Source: an uncultured Cryomorphaceae bacterium | GTDB lineage: Bacteria > Bacteroidota > Bacteroidia > Flavobacteriales > Schleiferiaceae | Length of the DNA stretch: 64,000 nucleotides | Assembly: GCA_913043005.1 (NCBI GenBank) | Contig: CAJWKU010000001.1 | Span: forward strand, 62,001-126,000 | Direction: 5' to 3' | Part shown: positions 1-8,607 of the stretch, piece by piece | Position numbering within the stretch: position 1 is the first letter of the stretch | Layout of the letters: every line of letters starts with the position of its first letter | Program-made: the position numbers and the translations under genes | Notes under the pieces: model-generated | The model's database searches: none | What the model was told of the DNA's origin: nothing | Seen by the model: only the letters and a program-made list of their open reading frames with translations

Positions 1-1056
1 GATGCTTTCGGGTAAAAATATGTCTTGACGAATTTCAGATGTAATCATTTGCTCCAAGTTCTCCTTGTTACGTCGATACCCTGGTAAGAAAAACATCATG
101 GCATACCAATGGTTCATGACATAGTATATCCGTCCATAAAACCCCTTCACTAAATGGTCAAAAACTTTGGAATGAGCATCTATTTTGGCTTTTGAAACTC
201 CGCTTTTATTCAAGAGATCCCGATATACATAATTATATAGTCTCGCGGCAACACTCACAGTCATTGGACTAACAATACCGGTATAAGATTCTGCTATATT
301 CGAGTTATCAAATAGCCATACGTTTGGTAACCAATCGACTGTAACTGGACGAATTTGAAGAATATAAAGTTTGCCGTCGACAAAAGTCCATTCTAAGTCC
401 ATTGACTGGTTTTTAAATTCTTTTTGGATGCGATAATAAAGTTTAGAAAGTTGCTTTTTAAGTCGATTCGACCAGCATGATTGTGTATATGTTTTTTTTA
501 TTATTGTCTGAGATTCGTTGTCAAATACTTGTCCTGTTATTTGCTCCAAAGATTCGTGCATCCATTCTTTTCCACTTGGATGAAATCCTTTTTGCTCCGA
601 AGGAAGCCCCTGAACAATATGATTACAAAGTCCCGGAGCATAATTGACCATCCATCGGTCTGAGTGAGTAAACATGACTCCAGAAACAGCTTTTTTAGAA
701 TAAAGAAAAGGCTGAATAACAATACCGTTTTGAGGATCACCAATTTCTTGGATCGGCATACTTTGTGCAACCTTGACGCAGGCGTCAGATAATTCTTCTT
801 TGGAAACCCCCAATAATGTCTTGAATCGCCCCGCTGCTGAAGTTTCTTTTGTGTCCTCTGAAACAGATGAGCTGCGAACAGCAAATACGCTTGGGCTGTC
901 TAACTTTGAAATAAATAAATCTAACTCCAACAAGTTAACACCGTTTTTAATTAGATCTTGATCTGCTTTTATCGATAAACTGGGTAATACGCGAAATTTT
1001 TTTTCTTCAAGTTCATTTAACCATTTGGCTTTATTCCCAAAAATATTTAGAGACAT
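1..1056 (-). CDS. PEP/pyruvate-binding domain (PPDK_N-like) protein, partial
   Basis: The reading frame starts at ATG 1056 and stays open for 352 codons to the window edge, so the C-terminal part is missing. Residues 61-68 (RSSSVSED) and the AAGRF that follows match the ATP-grasp domain of PEP synthase, pyruvate phosphate dikinase and rifampin phosphotransferase. LEWTF (221-225) and LQIRPVT (233-239) match the end of that domain. NIAESYTGIVSPMT (253-266) resembles the linker of rifampin-phosphotransferase-like proteins. Whether a swivelling His domain and a PEP-binding domain follow cannot be seen. The start overlaps the end of the UbiA-like gene by 10 bp, so the two are probably co-translated. 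The substrate is unknown; a general phosphotransferase role is inferred from family only. Confidence 0.85.
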   Translation of the reverse strand, partial: MSLNIFGNKAKWLNELEEKKFRVLPSLSIKADQDLIKNGVNLLELDLFISKLDSPSVFAVRSSSVSEDTKETSAAGRFKTLLGVSKEELSDACVKVAQSMPIQEIGDPQNGIVIQPFLYSKKAVSGVMFTHSDRWMVNYAPGLCNHIVQGLPSEQKGFHPSGKEWMHESLEQITGQVFDNESQTIIKKTYTQSCWSNRLKKQLSKLYYRIQKEFKNQSMDLEWTFVDGKLYILQIRPVTVDWLPNVWLFDNSNIAESYTGIVSPMTVSVAARLYNYVYRDLLNKSGVSKAKIDAHSKVFDHLVKGFYGRIYYVMNHWYAMMFFLPGYRRNKENLEQMITSEIRQDIFLPESI

Positions 1057-1925
1057 AACCAAACAATTAGATTTAAAGAAATATAACTCATTACAGCACC
1101 CAATTGAATAAGATTTCTTCCCATTTTATTAGGTTTAGCCGAAAACCTAATGCAACAAACGAAAAGAGGAATTAAAGAAATAGCTAGCCAAAGTGCATAA
1201 ATATTACCTATTAAAAAGAAACAATAAAATGAAAGACACCCTAATAAAAAGGTTACAAAAGCACTTCCATGAATTCCTAATCTTGACGAATAGCTATCTA
1301 AGTAAGCTGTCTCTTCATTTGGGGGAAGGCATTTTCTAGCTGCCTCTATTAAAGCACTAAGTATAAAAACTCCAAATGCATGCCACCAGATAGATGAATT
1401 CCAAATTAAAGTTTTTGTAATCGCTGCGTATGCAATTAACTGAAGCAAAAGCATCTGAAAAAGCATTATTACGTTGTAAAGCCAAAAACTGGGTTTTAAC
1501 CGTTTAATAAATCCAACTTCATAGCGCGCCAGTATAGAGTAAACAAGTAAACCGGCCGAAAGCATTCCGGATAGAGGATCAAGTAAAAGGTGGATTGTTA
1601 CAAAAACTCCCCCATTCAGATAACCCAAATTCAAAATTTCTTTGGAAGATATCAAACCGCGCTGCAGAGGTCTATTTGGGTGATATATATCATCTATTTC
1701 TTTGTCTCGTAATTCGTCAATTACTCGGGTATGTAATAAAAAAGAAATTCCAGCAATGGCTAATAGTCCATACTTCCACCAGGCTTCATCAAATCCATTG
1801 AATGAAAGAACAGCATGAGTTGAAAGTATGATACTGAATGTTGTCGGTATCAAAAAAACTAATGGAAACCGCTCGGATTGATAAATTTTTAGTCTCCTAA
1901 TTAAAGATTGACCGCTTTTTTCCAT
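1047..1925 (-). CDS. UbiA-like membrane prenyltransferase
   Basis: A 292-residue, strongly hydrophobic protein with about eight membrane segments. D70-ELRDKEI-D78 is the first Asp-rich motif of the UbiA superfamily, which binds the prenyl diphosphate through Mg2+, and NRPLQRG (84-90) follows as in UbiA relatives. The second Asp-rich region appears as YLDSYSSRLG near residue 210 and is less canonical. UbiA enzymes move a prenyl chain to an aromatic ring, a sugar or a glycerol phosphate; the acceptor here is not deducible. The start lies inside the last 25 bp of the DUF3419 gene, and the end overlaps the PEP-binding-domain gene, giving a tight three-gene operon. Its linkage to a lipid-type enzyme makes a lipid acceptor plausible, but that is inference. 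Confidence 0.8.
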   Translation of the reverse strand: MEKSGQSLIRRLKIYQSERFPLVFLIPTTFSIILSTHAVLSFNGFDEAWWKYGLLAIAGISFLLHTRVIDELRDKEIDDIYHPNRPLQRGLISSKEILNLGYLNGGVFVTIHLLLDPLSGMLSAGLLVYSILARYEVGFIKRLKPSFWLYNVIMLFQMLLLQLIAYAAITKTLIWNSSIWWHAFGVFILSALIEAARKCLPPNEETAYLDSYSSRLGIHGSAFVTFLLGCLSFYCFFLIGNIYALWLAISLIPLFVCCIRFSAKPNKMGRNLIQLGAVMSYISLNLIVWLCL

Positions 1926-2845
1926 AAAAAGTAATTGTTATAAAAAGGGACCCGATCTTGAATATTCATATCGATTAAAGTCCATCTCTTTTGAAAAAAT
2001 TTCGGCACATCTATTTCATAGCGATGCTCCCAATATAAAAATGTTGAATCTGGGTCACATACTTCGTCAATAGTGAGAAAAAATTGATCATTTAATTTAG
2101 AGGAAGTCGCCTCCATTATGTCAGAGGCATGAATAAAATGAATCGCATTTTTTAGTTTTTTGACATAAGTGAAAAAATCTTGGTGAACCAGAGTTAAAGA
2201 ATTTGTTTTTGGAGTCCATGATTTTTTTAGGTAATCTAATGTTGAATTCTTGTGATAACCATGAACGATATAATCTAAAAATGGGTTTTCTTGAATCGGA
2301 TATTTTATTGCTACTGATTTAAAATTTTCAAGATAATTGATGTCAGAAGGTGATTTTGAAATGTCGGAGCTCAGTCCAGGGTGGCGTGCTTTCGAGTTTA
2401 TCTTTTTCTTAGAGAAAAAAAGAGAGGAAACGAAATTAAGTCTTCGAGATTCCCATTTTTCACTAATTATGAGTTTTCTTGCTTCCTTTGAATCACTGTT
2501 AATAAGCGAATAACGTGCACCTGTATTTACAATAAAAGGTAATATAAAAGTGAATTTCCCCAAGTATGATTCAAGCTTTCCACAGTGTAATAACCCATTG
2601 TTTCGTTTATTCATTCCAAATAATATTTCTTTTTTGGAGTGATCTAGAGCTTTTATTTTTGACTTGATATGTTGTAATTGACTTACTTCAGTATCTACCA
2701 AATTGATATGTTCAATGCCAAAGTTCACCAAACTCAATGCATGATCTCCACCGCTACCGACCATATGATTATACTGAGCAGGATGCTTTTCCGTTATTTT
2801 CTTTAGCAGATAGGTATCTTCCCATGATTGAGCGTAGTATAGCAT
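1901..2845 (-). CDS. DUF3419 / BtaA-like 3-amino-3-carboxypropyl transferase
   Basis: A 314-residue soluble protein. YAQSWED (4-10) and GSGGDHAL (about 30-37), followed by an acidic strand end NLVDTE and the helix after it, match the start of DUF3419 proteins, a SAM-binding family. BtaA of this family moves the aminocarboxypropyl group of SAM to diacylglycerol in betaine-lipid synthesis. No btaB-type N-methyltransferase is visible beside it, so a betaine lipid is not implied. It is the first gene of the operon with the UbiA-like and PEP-binding-domain genes and overlaps the UbiA-like gene by 25 bp. Family membership is fairly sure; the acceptor is unknown. Confidence 0.75.
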   Translation of the reverse strand: MLYYAQSWEDTYLLKKITEKHPAQYNHMVGSGGDHALSLVNFGIEHINLVDTEVSQLQHIKSKIKALDHSKKEILFGMNKRNNGLLHCGKLESYLGKFTFILPFIVNTGARYSLINSDSKEARKLIISEKWESRRLNFVSSLFFSKKKINSKARHPGLSSDISKSPSDINYLENFKSVAIKYPIQENPFLDYIVHGYHKNSTLDYLKKSWTPKTNSLTLVHQDFFTYVKKLKNAIHFIHASDIMEATSSKLNDQFFLTIDEVCDPDSTFLYWEHRYEIDVPKFFQKRWTLIDMNIQDRVPFYNNYFLWKKAVNL

Positions 2846-3139
2846 CAGTATTTTGCCAATTATGAATTATGAATCTTTGGAATTTTTTAGTAAAAATTCT
2901 ATATTTTCTACCCCTCTAATTTATACATAGAATTTTTTTTAAAAGTTGCATAATTTGCAAGAATGAACTTATTTATTCTCAAATAAGGCTAAATTATTTT
3001 GGATGAATTCATCCACTCAGTATCCTGATTTAATACACCGTTCTAAAAAGTAGTTATTCTATGAAAAAAGTTGATACTCAAGGTCACTTAAGATCAATGA
3101 TCATAGTTTTCTCTATAGTAAAACGGACTTTAAATTAAC
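2846..3139. other. AT-rich spacer between DUF3419 operon and desaturase
   Basis: This 294-bp gap contains no convincing gene. It should hold the promoter of the minus-strand DUF3419 operon and the end of the desaturase transcript, but I see neither an exact TAnnTTTG box in a sensible place nor a strong hairpin with a T run. A 25-codon plus-strand frame from 3061 has nothing to support it. Confidence 0.5.
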
Positions 3140-3898
3140 TTAAGTTATAATTGAGTTGGCATTATTATTAAGTGGCTTTTTTAATTGAATGCAACCTACT
3201 GCATTTAATAATCGTATGATTAGGTATGTAATATCTACCTCATGCCATTTGACACCAAAATTAGCATTGCTTGAGTTTTTATGATGGTTGTTATGATATC
3301 CCTCTCCCATCATTAAAAAATCAAAATGAAAAAGGTTTTTACTTGTGTTTTTCATGGTGTAATTTTCATAGCCATAAATATGGCCAAACCAATTAATAAT
3401 AACACCATGTATCGGCGCCATTAACAAGACTACTGGCAATAATAGCCATTGCAACCAGCTTGTTGCAAAAACGACAAAGAATATTATATACGCGGAAATC
3501 CAAAGTATTCTGGAAAAATTAGAACTTGCAAACTGATCAAAGCTTTTCCATTGCGGAATATTTTTCATAAAACGCTGGTCAATGGCTATTCGTTGTAAAT
3601 TAATCTCTTGATAGATTGTTTTTGTTTTCCACATCATCGCAAATAAATTTGTATCAAAAGAAGGGGAGTGGGGATCTTTTTCAGTATCTGTATATGCATG
3701 GTGCATTCTATGCATAATTCCGTACCCATATGCACTTAAATAACTAGATCCTTGAAAAATCCAAGTTAAAACAAACGTAATACGTTCCATTATTTTAGAC
3801 ATGGTAAATGTTTGATGTGCAGCATAACGGTGTAAAAAAAAAGATTGAAAAAATAACCCACCATACCATAGTACCAAGACAAAAATAAGAATCAACAT
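3140..3898 (-). CDS. acyl-CoA / fatty acid desaturase
   Basis: A 252-residue membrane protein with the three histidine clusters of the membrane fatty acid desaturases: HRYAAH (23-28), HRMHH (63-67) and HNNHH (202-206). These bind the di-iron centre that removes two hydrogens from an acyl chain, usually at delta-9. Hydrophobic stretches lie before the first cluster, at about 40-60 and at 130-170. The protein is short, near the lower end of the family, and has no fused cytochrome b5. It lies alone between the DUF3419 operon and the initiator tRNA, behind the tRNA's terminator hairpin. A role in keeping membranes fluid is expected; chain-length and position specificity cannot be read. Confidence 0.93.
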   Translation of the reverse strand: MLILIFVLVLWYGGLFFQSFFLHRYAAHQTFTMSKIMERITFVLTWIFQGSSYLSAYGYGIMHRMHHAYTDTEKDPHSPSFDTNLFAMMWKTKTIYQEINLQRIAIDQRFMKNIPQWKSFDQFASSNFSRILWISAYIIFFVVFATSWLQWLLLPVVLLMAPIHGVIINWFGHIYGYENYTMKNTSKNLFHFDFLMMGEGYHNNHHKNSSNANFGVKWHEVDITYLIIRLLNAVGCIQLKKPLNNNANSIIT

Positions 3899-3911
3899 GT
3901 TTTTTTAATTA

Positions 3912-3946
3912 AAAACGGTTACACTTTATAAAAGTATAACCGTTTT
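3912..3946 (-). terminator. hairpin terminator after initiator tRNA
   Basis: A 16-bp stem (3912-3927 with 3931-3946, one mismatch) closes a 3-nt loop. On the minus strand it is followed by a T-rich run, so it should end the tRNA transcript just before the desaturase start at 3898. The stem is also flanked by T residues on the plus strand, but no plus-strand gene needs it. Confidence 0.8.
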
Positions 3947-3956
3947 ATTGTTTTAG

Positions 3957-4029
<73 letters not shown>

Positions 4030-4037
4030 ATGAATGG

Positions 4038-4045
4038 CAAATGTA
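4038..4045 (-). promoter_or_regulatory. -7 box of the initiator tRNA promoter
   Basis: On the minus strand this is TACATTTG, an exact match to the Bacteroidota -7 consensus TAnnTTTG, eight bases before the tRNA 5' end. The same eight bases precede the tRNA-Leu gene at 56359. No clear -33 element was recognised. Confidence 0.65.
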
Positions 4046-4163
4046 CAAAAGAAAAGTTCTAACATTTTGTAAATGTTTGCTTATTCTCGATCAATTTATT
4101 TGCATTAAACTGGTTCAAGACAATCTTTGATTGAACACATAGCATAAGCTAATTAAACTTCAC

Positions 4164-4171
4164 GACCTTTG
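4164..4171 (+). promoter_or_regulatory. probable -7 box of era
   Basis: GACCTTTG matches TAnnTTTG at seven of eight positions counting the two free ones, and ends four bases before the era ATG at 4176. If used, transcription would begin at or next to the start codon, giving a leaderless message. No good -33 element lies at the usual distance, so the call is moderate. Confidence 0.45.
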
Positions 4172-4175
4172 CAAA

Positions 4176-5072
4176 ATGGAAAGAGCTCATAAATCAGGAT
4201 TTGTTAATATAATTGGGCACCCCAACGTTGGTAAGTCTACATTAACAAATGCTCTGCTTGGGGAAAGATTAAATATTATTACCCCAAAAGCTCAAACAAC
4301 ACGTCACAGGATTTTTGGAATTCTAAATGGGGAAAGTCAAGATTTTGATTATCAATTGGTTTTCAGTGATACACCTGGGGTTTTAGAGCCTGCATATGCC
4401 CTTCAGGATAGTATGCTAAGTGCTGTAAAGTCAGCTTTAGAAGATGCAGATGTTTTCTTATATGTTGTTGAACTGGGAGAGGGGTCATTGAAAAATGAAT
4501 CTTTTTTAAAAGCTCTACAGGATACGGATAAACCGGTGATTTTACTTTTAAATAAAGTTGATCTTCATGATCAGGAAAAATTAGAAAAAGAGACAGATTT
4601 ATGGATTGATAGAATGCCTAATGCGGAGATAATTCCGATAAGTGCTTTGACAAAATTTAATCTGGACTATGTAATGAAGCGATTATTGGATTTAACTCCT
4701 GTTTGTAAGCCTTATTTTGGAAAGGAACAATTGACAGATCGTTCAGAGCGTTTTGTGACTTCGGAAATAATTCGTGAGCAAGTATTAATGAATTACAACA
4801 AAGAGATTCCTTATTCCGTTGAAGTCGGTATTGATACTTTTGTGGAAGACGATGATATCATTAGGATAAGAGCTATTTTATTTGTCTCTCGGGAGTCTCA
4901 AAAAGGTATAATTATTGGCCATAAAGGAGCGGCCTTGAAACGGGTTGGTATTGGTTCAAGAAAAAGAATGCAAAACTTTTTCAAGAAACATGTTCATTTG
5001 GAACTTTTTGTAAAAGTTCAGGCAGATTGGCGGAACGATAGAAATAAACTAAAACGATTTGGATACGAATGA
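4176..5072 (+). CDS. era: GTPase Era
   Basis: A 298-residue Ras-like GTPase with a C-terminal KH domain, close to the family's usual length. G1 is GHPNVGKS (14-21), the switch region holds TTRHR, G3 is DTPG, and G4 is NKVD. The C-terminal KH domain shows the GHKGAALKRVG loop at about 250. Era binds the 3' end of 16S rRNA and helps mature the 30S subunit, at the membrane or in the cytoplasm. Its stop overlaps the start of der by 4 bp (ATGA), so the two GTPases are co-translated. Confidence 0.98.
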   Translation: MERAHKSGFVNIIGHPNVGKSTLTNALLGERLNIITPKAQTTRHRIFGILNGESQDFDYQLVFSDTPGVLEPAYALQDSMLSAVKSALEDADVFLYVVELGEGSLKNESFLKALQDTDKPVILLLNKVDLHDQEKLEKETDLWIDRMPNAEIIPISALTKFNLDYVMKRLLDLTPVCKPYFGKEQLTDRSERFVTSEIIREQVLMNYNKEIPYSVEVGIDTFVEDDDIIRIRAILFVSRESQKGIIIGHKGAALKRVGIGSRKRMQNFFKKHVHLELFVKVQADWRNDRNKLKRFGYE

Positions 5073-6388
5073 AGTCTTTAATTGCTATTGTTGGACGTCC
5101 TAATGTAGGAAAATCAACATTTTTTAATCGTCTAGTTCAACGAAGAGATGCCATAGTTGATGCGATCGCGGGAGTGACGCGAGATCGTCATTATGGCCAT
5201 ACAGAGTGGGTAGGGAAACGATTTAACATAGTCGATACTGGAGGCTATGTAGAAGGTTCAGATGACATTTTTGAAGGCCAGATAAGAAGGCAAGTTGAGG
5301 CTGCGATGGATGAATGCGAAGTAATAGTATTTCTAGTTGATGTTCAAGAAGGGATAACACATGATGATAAAGAAATAGCTGCTTTGCTTCGTCGTCAAAG
5401 TAAACCCGTAATTCTTGTGGCTAATAAAGTAGATAATCATCAAAGAGCTGCTGATGCTGCTGAATTTTATTCACTTGGAGTGGGCGAGCCTCTTTGTATG
5501 TCAGGGATAAACGGTAGTGGAACAGGTGAGGTTTTAGATTCAATTGTAAATGTTATTCCGGATCAAGATGCAAAACTCTCCACAGATGATCCGTTAGAGC
5601 ATTTACCGAAATTGGCAATTGTAGGTAGACCCAATGTTGGAAAATCTTCATTGACAAATTCATTATTCGAACAGGAGAAAAGTATAGTTACAGATATTCC
5701 TGGAACGACCAGAGACACAGTGAATGCTCATTTTAATAAATTTGGTTTTGATTTTGTTTTATTGGATACAGCTGGTCTACGTAAAAAGGGAAAGGTTAAT
5801 GAAGACATAGAGTTTTACAGCAATATGCGTAGCATTCGGACAATTGAAGAGTCAGATGTGTGCTTACTTGTGATAGATGCCACTCAGGGCTTTGAGTCTC
5901 AAGATTTATCTATTCTTAATGTAATTGAGAAGAACCATAAAGGCTTAGTCATTGTTGTGAACAAATGGGATTTACTCGAAAAAGAGACTAATTCAACAGA
6001 AGAGTTTAAAGCAAAAATTTTAGCAAAAACACGTCCTTTTGTTGATGTTCCCGTAGTATTTACATCTGCATTAACAAAGCAGCGGGTTCTGAAGTCAATT
6101 GAAGAGGCAATGGCTGTGTATGCAAGAAGATCTGGCAGGATTAGCACTAGTAAGCTTAATGATGAAATATTGCCAATAGTCAAGCATATGCCGCCTCCAA
6201 TTTATAAAGGGAAAGAGGTTAAGGTAAAATACATCACTCAACTTCCCACACATTATCCTCAATTTGTTTTCTTCTGCAATCTGCCTCAATATGTAAAAGA
6301 GCCTTATTATCGGTATGTTGAAAATAAAATGAGAACCAGATATGATTTTTCAGGAGTTCCGATCGAGATTTATTTTCGAAAGAAATAA
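5069..6388 (+). CDS. der: GTPase Der (EngA), tandem GTPase domains
   Basis: A 439-residue protein with two complete GTPase domains in a row, the hallmark of Der. The first G1 is GRPNVGKST at residues 9-17 with DTGG and NKVD after it; the second is GRPNVGKSS near 187 with DTAG and NKWD. A KH-like C-terminal domain follows. Der acts late in 50S ribosomal subunit assembly. It overlaps era by 4 bp and converges with the gldA-like gene, whose stop is only 4 bp from its own, with no room for a separate terminator. Confidence 0.98.
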   Translation: MKSLIAIVGRPNVGKSTFFNRLVQRRDAIVDAIAGVTRDRHYGHTEWVGKRFNIVDTGGYVEGSDDIFEGQIRRQVEAAMDECEVIVFLVDVQEGITHDDKEIAALLRRQSKPVILVANKVDNHQRAADAAEFYSLGVGEPLCMSGINGSGTGEVLDSIVNVIPDQDAKLSTDDPLEHLPKLAIVGRPNVGKSSLTNSLFEQEKSIVTDIPGTTRDTVNAHFNKFGFDFVLLDTAGLRKKGKVNEDIEFYSNMRSIRTIEESDVCLLVIDATQGFESQDLSILNVIEKNHKGLVIVVNKWDLLEKETNSTEEFKAKILAKTRPFVDVPVVFTSALTKQRVLKSIEEAMAVYARRSGRISTSKLNDEILPIVKHMPPPIYKGKEVKVKYITQLPTHYPQFVFFCNLPQYVKEPYYRYVENKMRTRYDFSGVPIEIYFRKK

Positions 6389-6392
6389 AATT

Positions 6393-7088
6393 TTATTTAG
6401 TTGCTTTTTGAAAGGCTTCTTCTAGTTTTCCTGTTTTTCCATCAAATTCTTCGATTGCTGCTTGGCGAACTATTTTGCCTTTTTTTATAAAAATAACCTC
6501 ATCGCATATTGCTTCAGCTTCTTGCATTATGTGGGTTGAAAGAAGAACAGTTTTGTCTTTGCCTATCTCTCTAATTAGCTTTCTTATTTCAACTAGTTGA
6601 TTCGGATCAAGTCCAGTGGTCGGTTCATCAAGAATAAGGACATCTGGATCATGAATTAATGCTGACGCTAATCCCACGCGCTGCTTGAATCCCTTTGATA
6701 ATTGTTTAATTTTCTTATGAGATTCCTCAATCAATCCTAATTGCTTCAATCGTTTTTCAATTTGATCATGGGACGTCTTGTATAAGTCCGCTACGAATTT
6801 CAAAAACTCAATCACATACATTTCGTTATACAGTGGGTTATTTTCAGGAAGATAACCTACTATTTTTTTTACCTCAAGGCTTTGTTTGTAACAATCGAAA
6901 TTAGAAATTTTTGCCTGCCCACTATCTGCTGGAATATAACCCGTCAGTATTTTCATCAAAGTACTTTTCCCAGCTCCATTAGGCCCAAGAAGGCCAATTA
7001 TCCGACCTTTTTTTAGATCAATACTAACGTTATCTAAAGCAACCTGCCCACCGTAATTTTTTGATATTTTTTGCGTAAAAATTGCCAT
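6393..7088 (-). CDS. gldA: ABC transporter ATPase, GldA-like
   Basis: A 231-residue single ABC ATPase domain. Walker A is GPNGAGKST near 36-44, the signature is LSKGFKQRVG, and Walker B is VLILDEPTTGLDP. The sequence reads like GldA, the ATPase that works with membrane proteins GldF and GldG in flavobacterial gliding. GldA proteins are usually near 300 residues; this one ends right after the ATPase core, and since the der stop is 4 bp away there is no sign of a frameshifted tail. No gldF or gldG is nearby. A generic CcmA-type ABC ATPase is the alternative. Confidence 0.65.
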   Translation of the reverse strand: MAIFTQKISKNYGGQVALDNVSIDLKKGRIIGLLGPNGAGKSTLMKILTGYIPADSGQAKISNFDCYKQSLEVKKIVGYLPENNPLYNEMYVIEFLKFVADLYKTSHDQIEKRLKQLGLIEESHKKIKQLSKGFKQRVGLASALIHDPDVLILDEPTTGLDPNQLVEIRKLIREIGKDKTVLLSTHIMQEAEAICDEVIFIKKGKIVRQAAIEEFDGKTGKLEEAFQKATK

Positions 7089-7205
7089 TGTAATGTTAGA
7101 TATATTAAATTCAAAATATTGAAGGTGTTCAGTGGAGGATTATGAAACTGATTTTTTTTCATTTAAAATGCCATGTCGAATTTAAGGCAGATATCTTTGA
7201 TGTTA

Positions 7206-8153
7206 ATGAAAGGAATGATTACAAAATCAACCGGCAGCTGGTACAAGGTTCAATTAGGGGACAAAACATACGTAGATGCACGGCTTAAAGGAGCAATGCG
7301 CCTTGGGGGGTCTAAAAGCACCAACCCGGTAGCGGTAGGAGATTTTGTTGATTTATACCCGGAGTCTGAAGGCCGATTCGTAATAAATAATGTTCAAGAA
7401 AGAAGAAATTATATTGTTCGACGCTCAGTTAATTTAAGTAAAAGAACCCAAGTTATTGCTGCTAATTTAGATCAGGCAATCTTAGTTTGTACAATTGCCG
7501 AACCAAAAACGCTTTATGGTTTTATGGACCGATTCTTAGCAACGACTGAAGCTTATGATATTCCTGCAGTTATCGTATTTAACAAAATAGATAATTATTC
7601 TAGAGAGGCCATTATTGAACTTGAGTATCGAGAGGCTGCTTATGGGAAGGCAGGATATAGAACTCTGCGTACTTCTGCTCTTTCTGGAGAAGGAATAACT
7701 GAATTGAAGACAATCTTAAAGGATAAGATATCTCTATTCAGTGGCCACTCAGGTGTAGGGAAGAGTACATTAGCGAATGAGCTTCAACCTGGATTAAACC
7801 TTCAAACGGGTAGTGTTTCTGAATCTCATGGGCAGGGAAAGCATACTACTACATTTGCAGAGATGCATTTTATGAAATTTGGAGCCCATATTATTGATAC
7901 TCCTGGTATCCGTGGTTTTGGATTAGTGGATATGGAAAATGTTGAAATAAGTCATTTTTTTCCGGAAATATTTAAACTTCAGCCTAAATGCAAATTTGGT
8001 AATTGTAAACATATTGATGAGCCTGGATGCGAGGTTGTTCGCTCGGTTGAAAATAATGAGATAGCTCCTACACGATATTCATCTTACCTAAGTATGTTAA
8101 ATGGTGATGAGGAAAACGATTCATTTCGTCAAGATATTTATAAAAAAGAGTGA
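7206..8153 (+). CDS. rsgA: ribosome small-subunit GTPase RsgA
   Basis: A circularly permuted GTPase: G4 (NKID) comes before G1 (GHSGVGKST) and G3 (DTPG). An N-terminal OB-fold precedes it and a zinc finger follows, with CKFGNCKHIDEPGC carrying the Cys and His ligands. RsgA binds the decoding centre of the 30S subunit and helps late maturation. I chose ATG 7206, giving MKGMITKSTGSWY, because relatives begin this way; an upstream in-frame ATG at 7173 would add eleven residues. The dtd ATG at 8155 starts one base after its stop. Confidence 0.95.
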   Translation: MKGMITKSTGSWYKVQLGDKTYVDARLKGAMRLGGSKSTNPVAVGDFVDLYPESEGRFVINNVQERRNYIVRRSVNLSKRTQVIAANLDQAILVCTIAEPKTLYGFMDRFLATTEAYDIPAVIVFNKIDNYSREAIIELEYREAAYGKAGYRTLRTSALSGEGITELKTILKDKISLFSGHSGVGKSTLANELQPGLNLQTGSVSESHGQGKHTTTFAEMHFMKFGAHIIDTPGIRGFGLVDMENVEISHFFPEIFKLQPKCKFGNCKHIDEPGCEVVRSVENNEIAPTRYSSYLSMLNGDEENDSFRQDIYKKE

Positions 8154-8154
8154 G

Positions 8155-8607
8155 ATGAGGGCAATTATTCAAAGAGTTTCCGAAGCATCAGTATTTATCG
8201 CAAATAAGAAACATTCTTCAATCGATCAAGGGTTATTAGTTTTTGCAGGTTGGGGACACGACGACATTACAAAAGATTCAGATTGGATGATAAGAAAAAT
8301 ATTAAATATGCGGATTTTTAAGGATCACGAAGATGTCATGAACAGATCAATTATTGAGATTCAAGGACAGATTCTAGTCGTTTCGCAATTCACATTACAT
8401 GCGTCCATTAAAAAGGGAAATCGTCCAAGCTATATTCGTTCTGCAAATACTGAAACTGCAAAACCCTTGTATGACGATTTCCTTGAAAAATTATGGAGGA
8501 TTTCAAATCTTCCAATCAAATCTGGAGTTTTTGGCGCGGACATGGAAATAAAATTAATAAATGATGGACCAATTACTATTAATATCGACTCAAAAAATAA
8601 AGAATGA
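8155..8607 (+). CDS. dtd: D-aminoacyl-tRNA deacylase
   Basis: A 150-residue protein of the DTD family, exactly the usual size. It begins MRAIIQRVSEASV, carries the SQFTL motif near residue 79 and the GPITI motif near 138, the two halves of the active site. DTD cuts D-amino acids (and glycine from tRNA-Ala) off tRNA and so guards translation. The frame is open upstream, but only ATG 8155 gives the conserved N-terminus; it follows the rsgA stop directly. The end overlaps the MazG-like gene by 4 bp. Confidence 0.96.
   Translation: MRAIIQRVSEASVFIANKKHSSIDQGLLVFAGWGHDDITKDSDWMIRKILNMRIFKDHEDVMNRSIIEIQGQILVVSQFTLHASIKKGNRPSYIRSANTETAKPLYDDFLEKLWRISNLPIKSGVFGADMEIKLINDGPITINIDSKNKE

Noticed and set aside
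537-884. A 115-codon minus-strand frame across the first gene
   Set aside because: It lies out of frame inside the PEP-binding-domain gene, whose own frame is open for 352 codons with clear ATP-grasp motifs. The 115-codon product has no motif.
3061-3138. A 25-codon plus-strand frame in the spacer before the desaturase
   Set aside because: Short, without motif, promoter or start signal; expected by chance in AT-rich DNA.
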